A stretch of 42,491 nucleotides of DNA from positions 1-42,491 of the forward strand of contig NZ_JAAAXQ010000014.1 of NCBI RefSeq assembly GCF_009916105.1. The letters run 5' to 3'. Under the pieces are notes generated by a model. That model did not search any database, had not been told where the DNA came from, and saw only the letters and a list, made by a program, of their open reading frames with translations. Source of the stretch: Streptomyces sp. GC420. Lineage in GTDB: Bacteria; Actinomycetota; Actinomycetes; Streptomycetales; Streptomycetaceae. The position numbers and the translations under genes were made by a program. Positions 27,444-35,311 of this stretch are shown one piece after another (position 1 is the stretch's first letter; the number at the start of each line of letters is the position of its first letter).

Positions 27444-27968
27444 TCAGGGCGCTGCGCCGCAGCGGCGTGCGATCGCCTCGAGGCGTTCCAGTTCGTGTCG
27501 TGCCGCGGTCGGGTGGGCGAGGTCGAGGGCCATCCAAGCCCGGCCGGTGATGTAGTGGACGTCCTGGCGGGTGGCCTCGTCGAGGCCGGGGGCGGTCTGG
27601 AGGCGGCGGCCCGTGACGCGCAGGGAGAGCGCGATGTGGTCGAGACGGTCCCGCAGTCCCAGGGGGAGCACCTGCGGCAGGGCGTCCTTGGCGTAGTCGC
27701 GCGCCTGCCGGTCCGCCTCGCAGGGCCGCGGCGGCGAGGGAGCCCAGGGAAGTCCGGCTTCCCTGGCGTCCTCGTACATGTCCGCCACCCACGCGCGTGC
27801 GGTGGCGGCATCACCCTCGGCGGCGGATGCGCGGGCCGACTCCAGCATGGAGCACAGTCGGGCGCGGGCCTGCGGGTCTTCACCCGTCCGAGCGTCCAGA
27901 CAGCCGGACCACACGTCGAACGCCTTGCTCAACTCGGCGTCCAGCACGACCCTGTACGCGTCCGGCAC
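27444..27968 (-). CDS. hypothetical protein
   Basis: GTG at 27968 follows ggagagg at a normal distance on the minus strand. The open frame continues to 28412, but that part lies over the 3' end of the GH15 gene and reads as shadow. The 174-aa product (DAYRVVLDAELSKAFDVWSG at the start) is all-helical, without signal peptide, membrane segment or metal motifs. Leu, Ala and Arg dominate, as in helical-bundle or TPR-like proteins (HYITGRAWMALDLAHPTAAR). I do not recognise the family. It lies 172 bp downstream of the GH15 gene on the same strand and could be co-transcribed with it. Confidence 0.75.
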   Translation of the reverse strand: MPDAYRVVLDAELSKAFDVWSGCLDARTGEDPQARARLCSMLESARASAAEGDAATARAWVADMYEDAREAGLPWAPSPPRPCEADRQARDYAKDALPQVLPLGLRDRLDHIALSLRVTGRRLQTAPGLDEATRQDVHYITGRAWMALDLAHPTAARHELERLEAIARRCGAAP

Positions 27969-28140
27969 TCCGCCGCCTCTCCCGTCGGGTCGTCCCGGCG
28001 CGGACGGCAGCGGTACACGATAGGACGGGCGTCGGGCGCCCTGCCCGCCAATGTCCCCGGGGCCCGGCTCGGCCCCCCGGACGCCGTCGCCTCTTCCGGC
28101 CTGTACCCGGCACGACCCCGGGCCCCGGGCGGCACCGCCG

Positions 28141-30045
28141 TCAGCGGTTCCGCGGCACAGCCGCCGCCTCGCCGAAGCGGAAGCAGCCGCCCGGCTGGGG
28201 CCGGGCCTGCCCGGCGGCGAAGGTCCTCGTGTCGCCCTGCTCCGCCCGGCTGATGGCCCATGCGGCGTTGACCAGCCCGATGTGGCTGAACGCCTGGGGG
28301 AAGTTGCCCATCGGCTCGCCGGCGGCCGTGTCGAACTCCTCCGCGAGCAGTCCCACATCGTTGGCGCAGCCGACGGCCCGGTCGAAGACCTCGCGCGCCC
28401 GGGCGAGCTCACCGGCCATCGCCAGCGCGTGTGCCAGCCAGAAGGTGCACAGCAGGAACGCCCCCTCGCCGCCGGGCAGTCCGTCCTCGGCGTCCTGGTA
28501 GCGGTGCACGAGTCCGGCCGGATCCATGAGCCGCTCCCGTATCGCGCGGATGGTGGCGGTCATCCGGGGCGCGTTGGCGTCGGTGAAGCCGACGATCGGC
28601 ATCATCAGGACGGAGGCATCCAGTACGTCCGAGCCGAACGCCTGCGTGTACGAGCCGGCGGCCTCGCTCCAGCCGTGTTCCTCGATGGCAGCGCGGATCT
28701 CCTCCCGGGTCCGTTCCCAGTCCGGTACCCGGTGGGCCGCGTCGAGTTCCCCGGCGAGGGCGACGGCCCGGTCCAGCGCGACCCAGCACATGAGTTTGCT
28801 GTATACGAAGTGCTGGGGCGCGCTGCGGACCTCCCAGATCCCCTGGTCGGGCTCGCGCCAGCGCTCGGCGGCCGCGTCGGCCAGTCCCGCCAGGAACGCC
28901 CGGGCCGGTCCGTCCAGTCCGCCGAGGTAGTCGCACAGCCGGTGCGCCGCCGACAGCAGTTCCCCGTAGACGTCCAGCTGGCGCTGGCTCCAGGCGGCGT
29001 TGCCGATCCTGACGGGACTGCTGCCCCGCCAGCCGGACAGATGGGCGAGCCTGCGTTCGCTGAGGTCGCGCTCGCCGCGGATGCCGAACATGATCTGCAG
29101 GTCGAGCCGGCGGTCCGGTGCCTGTGCGGCGGCGTGCGCCATCCAGCGGAAGAACGCCTCGGCCTCGTCCGGGCAGGCGGCCACCCACAGCGCGTCCAGA
29201 GTGAAGGAGGCGTCACGCACCCAGGCATAGCGGTAGTCCCAGTTGCGGACGCCGCCGGGCTCCTCGGGCAGCGAGGTGGTCGGCGCGGCCACGACGGCGC
29301 CGGTGGGCTGGAACGTCAGCCCCTGCAGCACACGGCCGCTGAGATGGACGAGTTCGCGCCACGGCCCCTCGTACGACTGGTGCAGCGCGGACCACGACCG
29401 CCAGCTGTCGATGGTGCCGTGCAGCTGCTCCATGATCTCGGCCTGCGTCCACGCCGAGGGTGACCGGCCCGCGGGCGCGTGCTGGAGGGCGAACGCGGCC
29501 CGTTGCCCCGCGCACAGGGGGAACCGTGCGCGCGCCATGTCTCCGCCCGCGACTGAGAAGGGGACGGGGGTGGACAGATCCAGCGTGTCAGGGCCGCCGT
29601 GGCAGCGCACATGCCCGTCCTCGGGGATGAGCAGCGGCCTGATCAGGCCGTACTCCGGCCGTGGTGCGAACTCCGCCTCGATCTCGACTCGTCCGTCCGT
29701 GCAGTCCAGGGCGCGCAGCAGGACGTGCGGGGCGTGCGTGCCCAGTTCGTGGCCGCGTTCGTTGGGGCCGGCGGCGAGCGCCTCGGTGAGGGCGACGGTG
29801 CCGGTGGCGGTACGGAACTCGGTGCGGAGCACCATGGTGTCCGCGAGGTAGGCGCGGCGCACCGTGAAGGGGGCGGAGGGGCGGAGCGACCAGTGACCGG
29901 CGTCCTTGTCCAGCAGACGGCCGAGGACCGCACGGGAGTCGAAGTGCGGCAGGCACAGCCAGTCCACCGAGCCGTCCCGGCCGGCCAGTGCGGCGGTCTG
30001 GCAGTCGGCCAGCAGTGCGTAGTCGGAAATGGGCCGATCACTCAT
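28141..30045 (-). CDS. glycoside hydrolase family 15 protein (trehalase/glucoamylase type)
   Basis: This inverting alpha-glucosidase of 634 aa has no signal peptide and is therefore cytoplasmic. In actinobacteria this size class includes trehalases acting on alpha,alpha-trehalose. The N-terminal beta-sandwich opens with MSDRPISDYALLADCQTAAL and DGSVDWLCLPHFDSRAVLGR. The (alpha/alpha)6 barrel carries the GH15 signatures RNWDYRYAWVRDASFTLDAL and LLAEEFD (catalytic base Glu), then GNFPQAFSHIGLVNAAW. ATG at 30045 follows ggaggga. Substrate (trehalose, dextrin or other) cannot be fixed from sequence. A 172-bp gap separates it from the downstream hypothetical gene. Confidence 0.92.
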   Translation of the reverse strand: MSDRPISDYALLADCQTAALAGRDGSVDWLCLPHFDSRAVLGRLLDKDAGHWSLRPSAPFTVRRAYLADTMVLRTEFRTATGTVALTEALAAGPNERGHELGTHAPHVLLRALDCTDGRVEIEAEFAPRPEYGLIRPLLIPEDGHVRCHGGPDTLDLSTPVPFSVAGGDMARARFPLCAGQRAAFALQHAPAGRSPSAWTQAEIMEQLHGTIDSWRSWSALHQSYEGPWRELVHLSGRVLQGLTFQPTGAVVAAPTTSLPEEPGGVRNWDYRYAWVRDASFTLDALWVAACPDEAEAFFRWMAHAAAQAPDRRLDLQIMFGIRGERDLSERRLAHLSGWRGSSPVRIGNAAWSQRQLDVYGELLSAAHRLCDYLGGLDGPARAFLAGLADAAAERWREPDQGIWEVRSAPQHFVYSKLMCWVALDRAVALAGELDAAHRVPDWERTREEIRAAIEEHGWSEAAGSYTQAFGSDVLDASVLMMPIVGFTDANAPRMTATIRAIRERLMDPAGLVHRYQDAEDGLPGGEGAFLLCTFWLAHALAMAGELARAREVFDRAVGCANDVGLLAEEFDTAAGEPMGNFPQAFSHIGLVNAAWAISRAEQGDTRTFAAGQARPQPGGCFRFGEAAAVPRNR

Positions 30046-30434
30046 CGCCGTACTCCCTCCGGCGGCGGCGTCCCCGGCACGGCGGGGCCTCGTGGACGCC
30101 GTCCCGGCGCCCGCCACGGTGCCGGGACGCGGCCTGTTACCGGTCCCATTCGACGCCCGAGGCCCCGGCCAGTCCAGCCGGCGGCCCCGCACCCGCGGTG
30201 CGTAGCGGGTCCGTCGCTGTGTGCCGGCGGAGGGCCGGCCCGGGAGCGACAGGGATACGGGGACGACGGGAGCGACGGGGACGACGGGCCGCCCCGGATC
30301 TGGCCCGACCGCCGGGGGCGCCGCCGGGGCCGCGGAGCCCCGCGCCCCACATCGTCGCCACGCAGGAGAACGGCTGCGCGGGCTCCCGGAGGAGCCGGCG
30401 CAGCCGTGAGGGGATGTGGGCGGGGTGGGGCTGC
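30046..30434. other. 389-bp intergenic region with a gggacgacggg-type repeat
   Basis: No gene is supported. Around 30241-30290 short purine-rich words (gggagcgac, ggggacgac) recur several times. The terminator of the GvpU-like gene lies at its right end, and the promoter of the GH15 gene should lie towards the left. Confidence 0.5.
30371..30406 (-). terminator. hairpin terminator after the GvpU-like gene
   Basis: A 16-bp stem with one mismatch (30371-30386 with 30391-30406) and a cgga loop, 29 bp after the stop in the direction of transcription. Confidence 0.8.
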
Positions 30435-30812
30435 TCAGTGTTCGGAGTAGCTGATGTCCCCCACTGTCCAGGCGCTCACGTCACGGAGGGCGACGCGGTA
30501 CATGCCGCCGGTCTCGGGGATCCCGAGGGTGCCCTGGAGGATGCGCGCGAGGTGGAAGTGCAGGTGGGTGGGCGATGCACCGGGCTGCCGCGAGGGAACG
30601 TGCGCGTCGGGGTTCATGAAGACGGTGGAAAAGGAGCCCAGCCGATCGGAGTCCTTCAGCACTTCTGCGACGCGCTGCCTCCACATGGCCTCGGGGGCCA
30701 GTCGTCCGGTGATGATGGCACCGGATACGACCACGGTGAGGGACATCTGATTGCTTTGCTCCGACTCCACCATGGCGGCGATGTCGGCGAGCAGACCATC
30801 AGGGTTCGACAT
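30435..30812 (-). CDS. GvpU-like gas-vesicle accessory or unknown protein
   Basis: ATG at 30812 gives 125 aa starting MSNPDGLLADIAAMVESEQS. A beta-rich middle (NQMSLTVVVSGAIITGRLAP) and an ending THLHFHLARILQGTLG with YRVALRDVSAWTVGD resemble small proteins annotated as GvpU in Streptomyces, as far as I recall. GvpU is linked to gas-vesicle gene clusters, but no other gvp gene is present here, so the name should be taken as a family hint only. The protein is soluble. Upstream is an AT-richer stretch (30935-30990), which is a likely promoter zone. Confidence 0.7.
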   Translation of the reverse strand: MSNPDGLLADIAAMVESEQSNQMSLTVVVSGAIITGRLAPEAMWRQRVAEVLKDSDRLGSFSTVFMNPDAHVPSRQPGASPTHLHFHLARILQGTLGIPETGGMYRVALRDVSAWTVGDISYSEH

Positions 30813-31415
30813 GACCGCCGAGTCTACTAGCCGGTCGGCCCGCCCGGTGGCGGAGGGAACGGCGGGGCCGCCGGGCGGATATCCGCCCGGCGATCGGCGC
30901 TCCGCATACCTCCTCCAGAGCCTCCGGAAAATCTATCCTCGCCACGATAGACATTTGCGTTCGCTCTGCTTAGACTTCTTTTTGTAGCCGACGAAGTCAG
31001 CACAGCACGGCAGAGACGAACTGCCGTGAACAGTGAGCGGCACGGCGGTGGAGTCCTCGGGCCGAGGAGTTGTTCGAAGGTCCCAGGACTGATCGCCGGG
31101 CCGGGCGGCCGCAGGGCCGCCGAGCAGTACGGACACGAGCAGTACCCGCAAGAGAACAGCAGGAAGATCAGTAAGAGAGGAGTGGACGCCATCAGGATCG
31201 CCTGAGCGGCGTGCAGGCCGTTCGGGTGCCGCAGACCCCGGATTGGAAGGTGGTCCCCGGTCACGCATTCGCGATCCCCGCATCTCCGGCCTCGTGAGCG
31301 GACATGCGGAAACAGGAAACCGGCGTACAGCGCCGGGAGATGGTGTTGAAACCCCTCGGGGCCCTGGTGCCGTAACGGCATCGGGGCCCCTCGACGCGTT
31401 CCGAAAGAGGTGCAA
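30813..31415. other. 603-bp divergent intergenic region with an AT-rich island
   Basis: No conserved frame is seen. At 30930-30990 the base composition drops (short runs of A and T such as ctttttgtag and aaaatctatc), with a small inverted repeat tctatc/gataga around 30943-30962. This fits promoters for the GvpU-like gene and perhaps for a rightward transcript. On the minus strand a hydrophobic start ([18 protein letters not shown]) opens at 31192, but it does not continue as a credible protein. The region ends with a strong hairpin before the MerR gene. Confidence 0.5.
31358..31390 (+). promoter_or_regulatory. strong hairpin in the leader of the MerR gene
   Basis: A 15-bp stem with two G:U pairs (31358-31372 with 31376-31390) and a 3-nt taa loop ends 25 bp before the MerR start codon. 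No gene ends just upstream on this strand, so it is more likely an attenuator or an mRNA-stabilising 5' structure than a simple terminator. Confidence 0.55.
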
Positions 31416-31763
31416 ATGCCCCCAGAGACCCGGCCGCCCACCACCGACCGATTGGACGATGACGACTACCCGGCCTACACCATGGGCCGCGCCGCCGAGA
31501 TGATCGGCGCCTCGCCCGGCTTCCTGCGGGCGCTCGGCGAAGCACGCCTGATCACCCCGCTGCGCTCCGAGGGCGGCCACCGCCGCTACTCCCGCTACCA
31601 ACTGCGCATCGCCGCCCGCGCCCGCGAACTCGTCGACCAGGGCACGCCGATCGAGGCCGCCTGCCGCATCATCATTCTCGAGGACCAGCTCGAAGACGCC
31701 CTGCGCATCAACGAGCAACTGCGCCGCTCCGGCGGCGTCACGGAGGAGAGCGCCGCGTCCTGA
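31416..31763 (+). CDS. MerR-type (BldC-like) DNA-binding regulator
   Basis: ATG at 31416 follows gaaagagg; a GTG at 31410 overlaps the ribosome binding site and was rejected. The 115-aa product has a single MerR-type winged helix-turn-helix ([40 protein letters not shown]). A helix follows ([20 protein letters not shown]), but there is no effector domain, so it is a short stand-alone form. Such proteins bind direct repeats and often control development or stress genes in Streptomyces. Target unknown. A strong leader hairpin suggests post-initiation control. The next gene is convergent on the other strand. Confidence 0.88.
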   Translation: MPPETRPPTTDRLDDDDYPAYTMGRAAEMIGASPGFLRALGEARLITPLRSEGGHRRYSRYQLRIAARARELVDQGTPIEAACRIIILEDQLEDALRINEQLRRSGGVTEESAAS

Positions 31764-31854
31764 GACCAAGTGCCGGGCGTACGGGCCGGGGTGCGAGCCC
31801 CGGCCGCCATCGCCATCGCCATGGCCGGGCCGACGGCCCCGGAGCCGACCGCCG

Positions 31855-32547
31855 CTACCGTACGGCGCGGGGCTTGTGCGTCACCCGGTGCGGAAGGAGA
31901 AGCGAGCCGCCGCCGGAGACCGCTCCCGGGTGCCCCACCGTGCCGAGGCTCAGGAGCACATGCCGTTCCGCGACCTCCTCGGCGCTGAGCGTGCCCTCCG
32001 CCCGGTACCAGTTGGCGACTCCCTGGCACATGATCAGGACCGCACGGACCGCGTCGACGGGTATCGGGGTGGTGAAGCTGCCCTGGGCGATGCCCGCCTT
32101 CACGGTGTCGAGCAGCATGTGCTCCAGATAGTCGCGCAGTGCCACGTACCGGGCGCGGTTCTGCGGCTCGAGGCTCCGGATCTCGGTGTCGAGGAAGGCG
32201 AGGCCCTTCCGGTTGGCCATGTAGAGCACGATCGACTCGACCATGACGCAGAACCGGGGAAGCGGGTCGTCGCCGGCCTCGGCGGCCGCGGCCCGGCAGC
32301 GGTCCAGGACATCCTTCATCGATGTCTCCAGCAGCGTGGCGAGCAGGGCCTGCTTGTTCTCGTAGTGGTAGTAGAGCGCAGGGACGGTGACTCCCACGCG
32401 GCCCGCGATGTCCCGCACCGAAGTGCCGTGGTAGCCGTGCTCGTTGAACGCCTCCATGGCGTGCAGCAGGATCGGGTGCAGTTCGAGCGGCCCGTACGTG
32501 CGCCAGTGCTGCGGGGGAGGGGCGACCTGGCTCGGTTCGGTGCTCAA
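31855..32547 (-). CDS. TetR/AcrR-family repressor of the divergent catabolic operon
   Basis: TTG at 32547 follows gaggag on the minus strand and gives 230 aa; the longer frame adds only arginine-rich residues. The N-terminal helix-turn-helix is typical ([20 protein letters not shown], then [20 protein letters not shown]). The C-terminal ligand domain has the pattern of the KstR2/FadR-like group that senses acyl-CoA ([39 protein letters not shown]). It is divergent from the acyl-CoA operon, and a 7-2-7 inverted repeat (32795-32810) overlaps the predicted operon promoter. Repression relieved by a pathway acyl-CoA is the obvious model, inferred from layout. Confidence 0.9.
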   Translation of the reverse strand: MSTEPSQVAPPPQHWRTYGPLELHPILLHAMEAFNEHGYHGTSVRDIAGRVGVTVPALYYHYENKQALLATLLETSMKDVLDRCRAAAAEAGDDPLPRFCVMVESIVLYMANRKGLAFLDTEIRSLEPQNRARYVALRDYLEHMLLDTVKAGIAQGSFTTPIPVDAVRAVLIMCQGVANWYRAEGTLSAEEVAERHVLLSLGTVGHPGAVSGGGSLLLPHRVTHKPRAVR

Positions 32548-32764
32548 CGGGGCTCCTCGGGTGGGTCGACGACGGGGACATCGTACGTCCGCCGGGCCGT
32601 TGAGAGGCCCACAGTTCACTTATCACCCGCTCAGTGGTTTCCGTGTCCGGCATCCAGGATGGGCCGGAAATCCAGCGCGTCTCTGCCCTCTCTCCGGGTG
32701 ACTTTCGGCGGGAATGCGATGCGGAGCGCGATGTGGAGCACCCAAAGCCGGTTGCGGCAGGGGA

Positions 32765-32810
32765 GTTGACCGCCTCCACCCTCACTCGTACTGTCTTAGC
32801 GAGCGCTAAG
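32765..32810 (+). promoter_or_regulatory. promoter and TetR operator of the catabolic operon
   Basis: TTGACC (32765-32770) and TACTGT (32789-32794) with an 18-bp spacer form a plausible promoter. The inverted repeat cttagcg-ag-cgctaag (32795-32810) starts right after the -10 box and is perfect over 7+7 bases. The form is typical of TetR-family operators, and binding there would block transcription start. The rest of the 297-bp divergent region shows no gene. Confidence 0.7.
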
Positions 32811-32844
32811 TAACCTCCTTGTCCGGCGGGTTGAGAGGAAACCC

Positions 32845-34110
32845 ATGGCGAACGGATCCGGACCCGAGCCGGTGATCCAAGAACTACGCGCCCGCACCGC
32901 CGACTTCGTCCGCGATGTGGCCGAGCCCGCCGAGGCGGCGATGCTGTCCGGCACCGGCGCGCCGGACGACCGGTTGCGCCGAGCTCTGCAGCAGCGCGCG
33001 CGGGCGGCGGGAATCTTCGCCCCCACCGCACCCAGGGCCCTCGGCGGTCTCGGCCTGGACCTGTGCGGGCAGTCGGTCGTACTCGAGACCGCCGGACGCA
33101 GCCTTCTCGGACCACTCGCCCTCAACTGCGCCGCCCCCGACGAGGGCAACATGCACCTCCTGGCGAGGACGGCGACCCCCGACCAGCGCCGCCGCTACCT
33201 AGAGCCGCTCGTCGAGGGCGCCGTCCGCTCCTGCTTCGCCATGACCGAACCGGCGCCCGGCGCGGGCTCCGACCCCTCACAACTGGCCACCAGGGCACGC
33301 CGAGCCCGCGGCGGCTGGGTGATCGACGGCCGCAAGTGGTTTGTCACCGGCGCGGACGGAGCCGCGTTCGCCCTCGTCATGGCGCGTACCGACCGGGGCG
33401 GCGGCGAACCGGAAGCGACCGTCTTCCTGGTGCCGACCGGCACACCCGGCTTCGAGGTGGTGCGGCACATACCGACCCTGGACTCGGGGTTCACCGGCGG
33501 CCACTGCGAGATCGCACTCACGAACTGCGCGGTCGGGGACGACGCCGTACTGGGACACGCCGTGGGCCAGGGCTTCGCCCAGGCACAACTCCGCCTGGAG
33601 CCCGCACGGTTGACGCACAGCATGCGCTGGCTCGGGCTCGCGGCACGCGCCCACGAGACGGCGGTGCGCTACACCTGCGGCCGTACCGCGTTCGGCAGCC
33701 GCCTCGGCGACCTCGGCATGGTGCAGCAGCAGATCGCCGACAACGAGATCGACCTCGCCGCAGGACGGGCCCTGGTCAGGGAGGCGGCCCAGGTACTCGA
33801 CAGCGGTCTGCCGGGCCGGCAGGAGACCTCGGTCGCCAAGACGTTCGTCGCGGAGGCGGTCGGCAGAGTGGTCGACCGGGCCGTCCAGATGTGCGGCGCG
33901 TCGGGCCTCTCCGGTGAGCTTCCCCTCGCCGCCTACCTGCGCGAGGTAAGGGCCTTCCGCGTCTACGACGGTCCGTCCGAAGTGCACCGCCGCTCCATAG
34001 CCCGGCGAGCGGTGCGCCGCCACGGCGCGCCGGACGGCCGCCCGGCGGAGTCCGCCCCGACGACCGACACCGACGGGGCCGGGCAGGTCTCGTCCGGAGG
34101 CCGGGCATGA
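32845..34110 (+). CDS. acyl-CoA dehydrogenase, ACAD10/11- or LvaC-like
   Basis: This FAD enzyme of 421 aa is the first gene of the operon. Fold signatures are present: CFAMTEPAPGAGSDPSQLAT (flavin/substrate loop), KWFVTGADGAAFALVMARTD, and RTAFGSRLGDLGMVQQQIAD. The C-terminal catalytic loop reads FRVYDGPSEVHRRSIARRAV. At the position of the catalytic Glu of medium-chain enzymes it has Asp (D375 in YDG), as in ACAD10/ACAD11 proteins. It overlaps the next gene, an APH-fold kinase, by ATGA. In human ACAD10/11 these two domains are fused, and in Pseudomonas LvaA/LvaC they are paired; there they convert 4-hydroxyacyl-CoA through a 4-phospho intermediate. I infer the same chemistry here. Start ATG 32845 (MANGSGPEPV) has a ggttgagagga leader. 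Confidence 0.93.
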   Translation: MANGSGPEPVIQELRARTADFVRDVAEPAEAAMLSGTGAPDDRLRRALQQRARAAGIFAPTAPRALGGLGLDLCGQSVVLETAGRSLLGPLALNCAAPDEGNMHLLARTATPDQRRRYLEPLVEGAVRSCFAMTEPAPGAGSDPSQLATRARRARGGWVIDGRKWFVTGADGAAFALVMARTDRGGGEPEATVFLVPTGTPGFEVVRHIPTLDSGFTGGHCEIALTNCAVGDDAVLGHAVGQGFAQAQLRLEPARLTHSMRWLGLAARAHETAVRYTCGRTAFGSRLGDLGMVQQQIADNEIDLAAGRALVREAAQVLDSGLPGRQETSVAKTFVAEAVGRVVDRAVQMCGASGLSGELPLAAYLREVRAFRVYDGPSEVHRRSIARRAVRRHGAPDGRPAESAPTTDTDGAGQVSSGGRA

Positions 34111-35219
34111 GTGCCGCCCACGAGTCCCCGGCGGCCTCGGGCGTGGACGGCGCCGGGGGTCGGAGCACCCGGGCGCCCGCACTCGCGCCCGCACTTCGGG
34201 GCCTCGAACCGGGAGCCCTCGACGCGTGGTTCACGGAGCATGTGCCGGACTGCACGGGCCCTCTGACCGCCGTACTCGTACAGGGCGGGCGCTCCAACCT
34301 GACCTACCGCGTGTCCGACGGCCGCTACGACTGGATCGTCCGACGGCCACCGCTGGGCGGCCTGACACCTTCGGCCCACGACGTCATGCGCGAGTACCGG
34401 GTGATGCGTGCCCTGTGGAACAGCGGCGTGGCCGTCCCGCAGACCGTGGCCGTGTGCCAGGACGACCGGGTGATCGGCGCCCCGTTCACGGTGGTTTCGT
34501 ACGTCGAGGGCCGCGTCCTGCGCCACCGCTCCGACACCGAGGGCATGACGCCGCACCAGCTCTGCCGGTGTGCGGACGCACTCGTCGCGGAACTGGCGCG
34601 GCTGCACGCCGTCCCACCGGAGTCCGTCGGTCTCGGCGACCTCGGCCGGCCGCGCGGATATGTGCTGCGCCAGCTCCGGAGGTGGCGCTCCCAGTGGGAT
34701 CTGGTCGCCACCCGTCCGCTGCCGGATCTGGACCGCCTGCACCAGGCGCTGGAGGAGTCGGCACCGCCGGAGAGCGACGAAGCAAGCCTCGTGCACGGCG
34801 ACTTTAGGATCGACAACACGATCCTCGACCGGCACGACGTGGGCCGTGTCCGGGCCGTCGTGGACTGGGAACTGTCCACGCTCGGCGACCCGCTGGCGGA
34901 TCTGGGGATGTTCCTCGCCTACCGTTCACCGGTCGTGGACGCCCTGCTCGGCGACCCGGCCGCGACCGACCCGAAGTTCCCGGCCCCGCTGGAACTGGCC
35001 GAGCAGTACGCCCTCCTCAGCGGCCGCGACCTGACACACCTGTCCTTCCACCTGGCCCTGGCCCACTTCAAGATCGCGGTCATCGCACAGGGTGTCGCCG
35101 TCCGCGAGGCCGGTCAGGGGCCGCCGCCCGGCTGCCGGCCCGGCGGAGCGGCCTCCGCGGTCCCCGAACTCGTACGTGCCGGGATGGAAACGCTCGGCCT
35201 CGGTGTGAGCACGACGTGA
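34107..35219 (+). CDS. APH-family phosphotransferase, LvaA/ACAD11-kinase-like
   Basis: This kinase-fold protein of 370 aa overlaps the dehydrogenase gene by four bases. The N-lobe has VQGGRSNLTYRVSDGRYDWI and REYRVMRAL. The catalytic loop is LVHGDFRIDNTILD (H230, D232, N237), and the metal-binding motif is VVDWELSTLGDPLADLGMFL (D253). These are the motifs of aminoglycoside-phosphotransferase/choline kinase-type enzymes, and the GDPLADLG segment is that of the ACAD10/11 kinase domain. Coupling with the dehydrogenase favours a 4-hydroxyacyl-CoA as substrate rather than an antibiotic or choline. The N-terminal 35 residues are Ala/Gly/Ser-rich and probably disordered. Confidence 0.9.
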   Translation: MSAAHESPAASGVDGAGGRSTRAPALAPALRGLEPGALDAWFTEHVPDCTGPLTAVLVQGGRSNLTYRVSDGRYDWIVRRPPLGGLTPSAHDVMREYRVMRALWNSGVAVPQTVAVCQDDRVIGAPFTVVSYVEGRVLRHRSDTEGMTPHQLCRCADALVAELARLHAVPPESVGLGDLGRPRGYVLRQLRRWRSQWDLVATRPLPDLDRLHQALEESAPPESDEASLVHGDFRIDNTILDRHDVGRVRAVVDWELSTLGDPLADLGMFLAYRSPVVDALLGDPAATDPKFPAPLELAEQYALLSGRDLTHLSFHLALAHFKIAVIAQGVAVREAGQGPPPGCRPGGAASAVPELVRAGMETLGLGVSTT

Positions 35220-35311
35220 CCGGCGCACCGCGCCCCCTCAACGGTGCGCAGAGCGAATCCACCGGGCGTACCCGCGACCAAGAGCCCGGCACGACACGGA
35301 GAAGGGTCCCG

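Noticed and set aside
28141..28412. N-terminal extension of the hypothetical gene at 27444-27968
   Set aside because: It overlaps the 3' end of the GH15 gene on the same strand and is Arg/Ser/Pro-rich shadow sequence; GTG at 27968 has its own ribosome binding site.
30933..31192. minus-strand hydrophobic, Cys-containing start ([18 protein letters not shown])
   Set aside because: After about 40 residues it becomes Pro/Arg-rich without a plausible fold, and a parallel frame is equally open. Not enough support for a gene.
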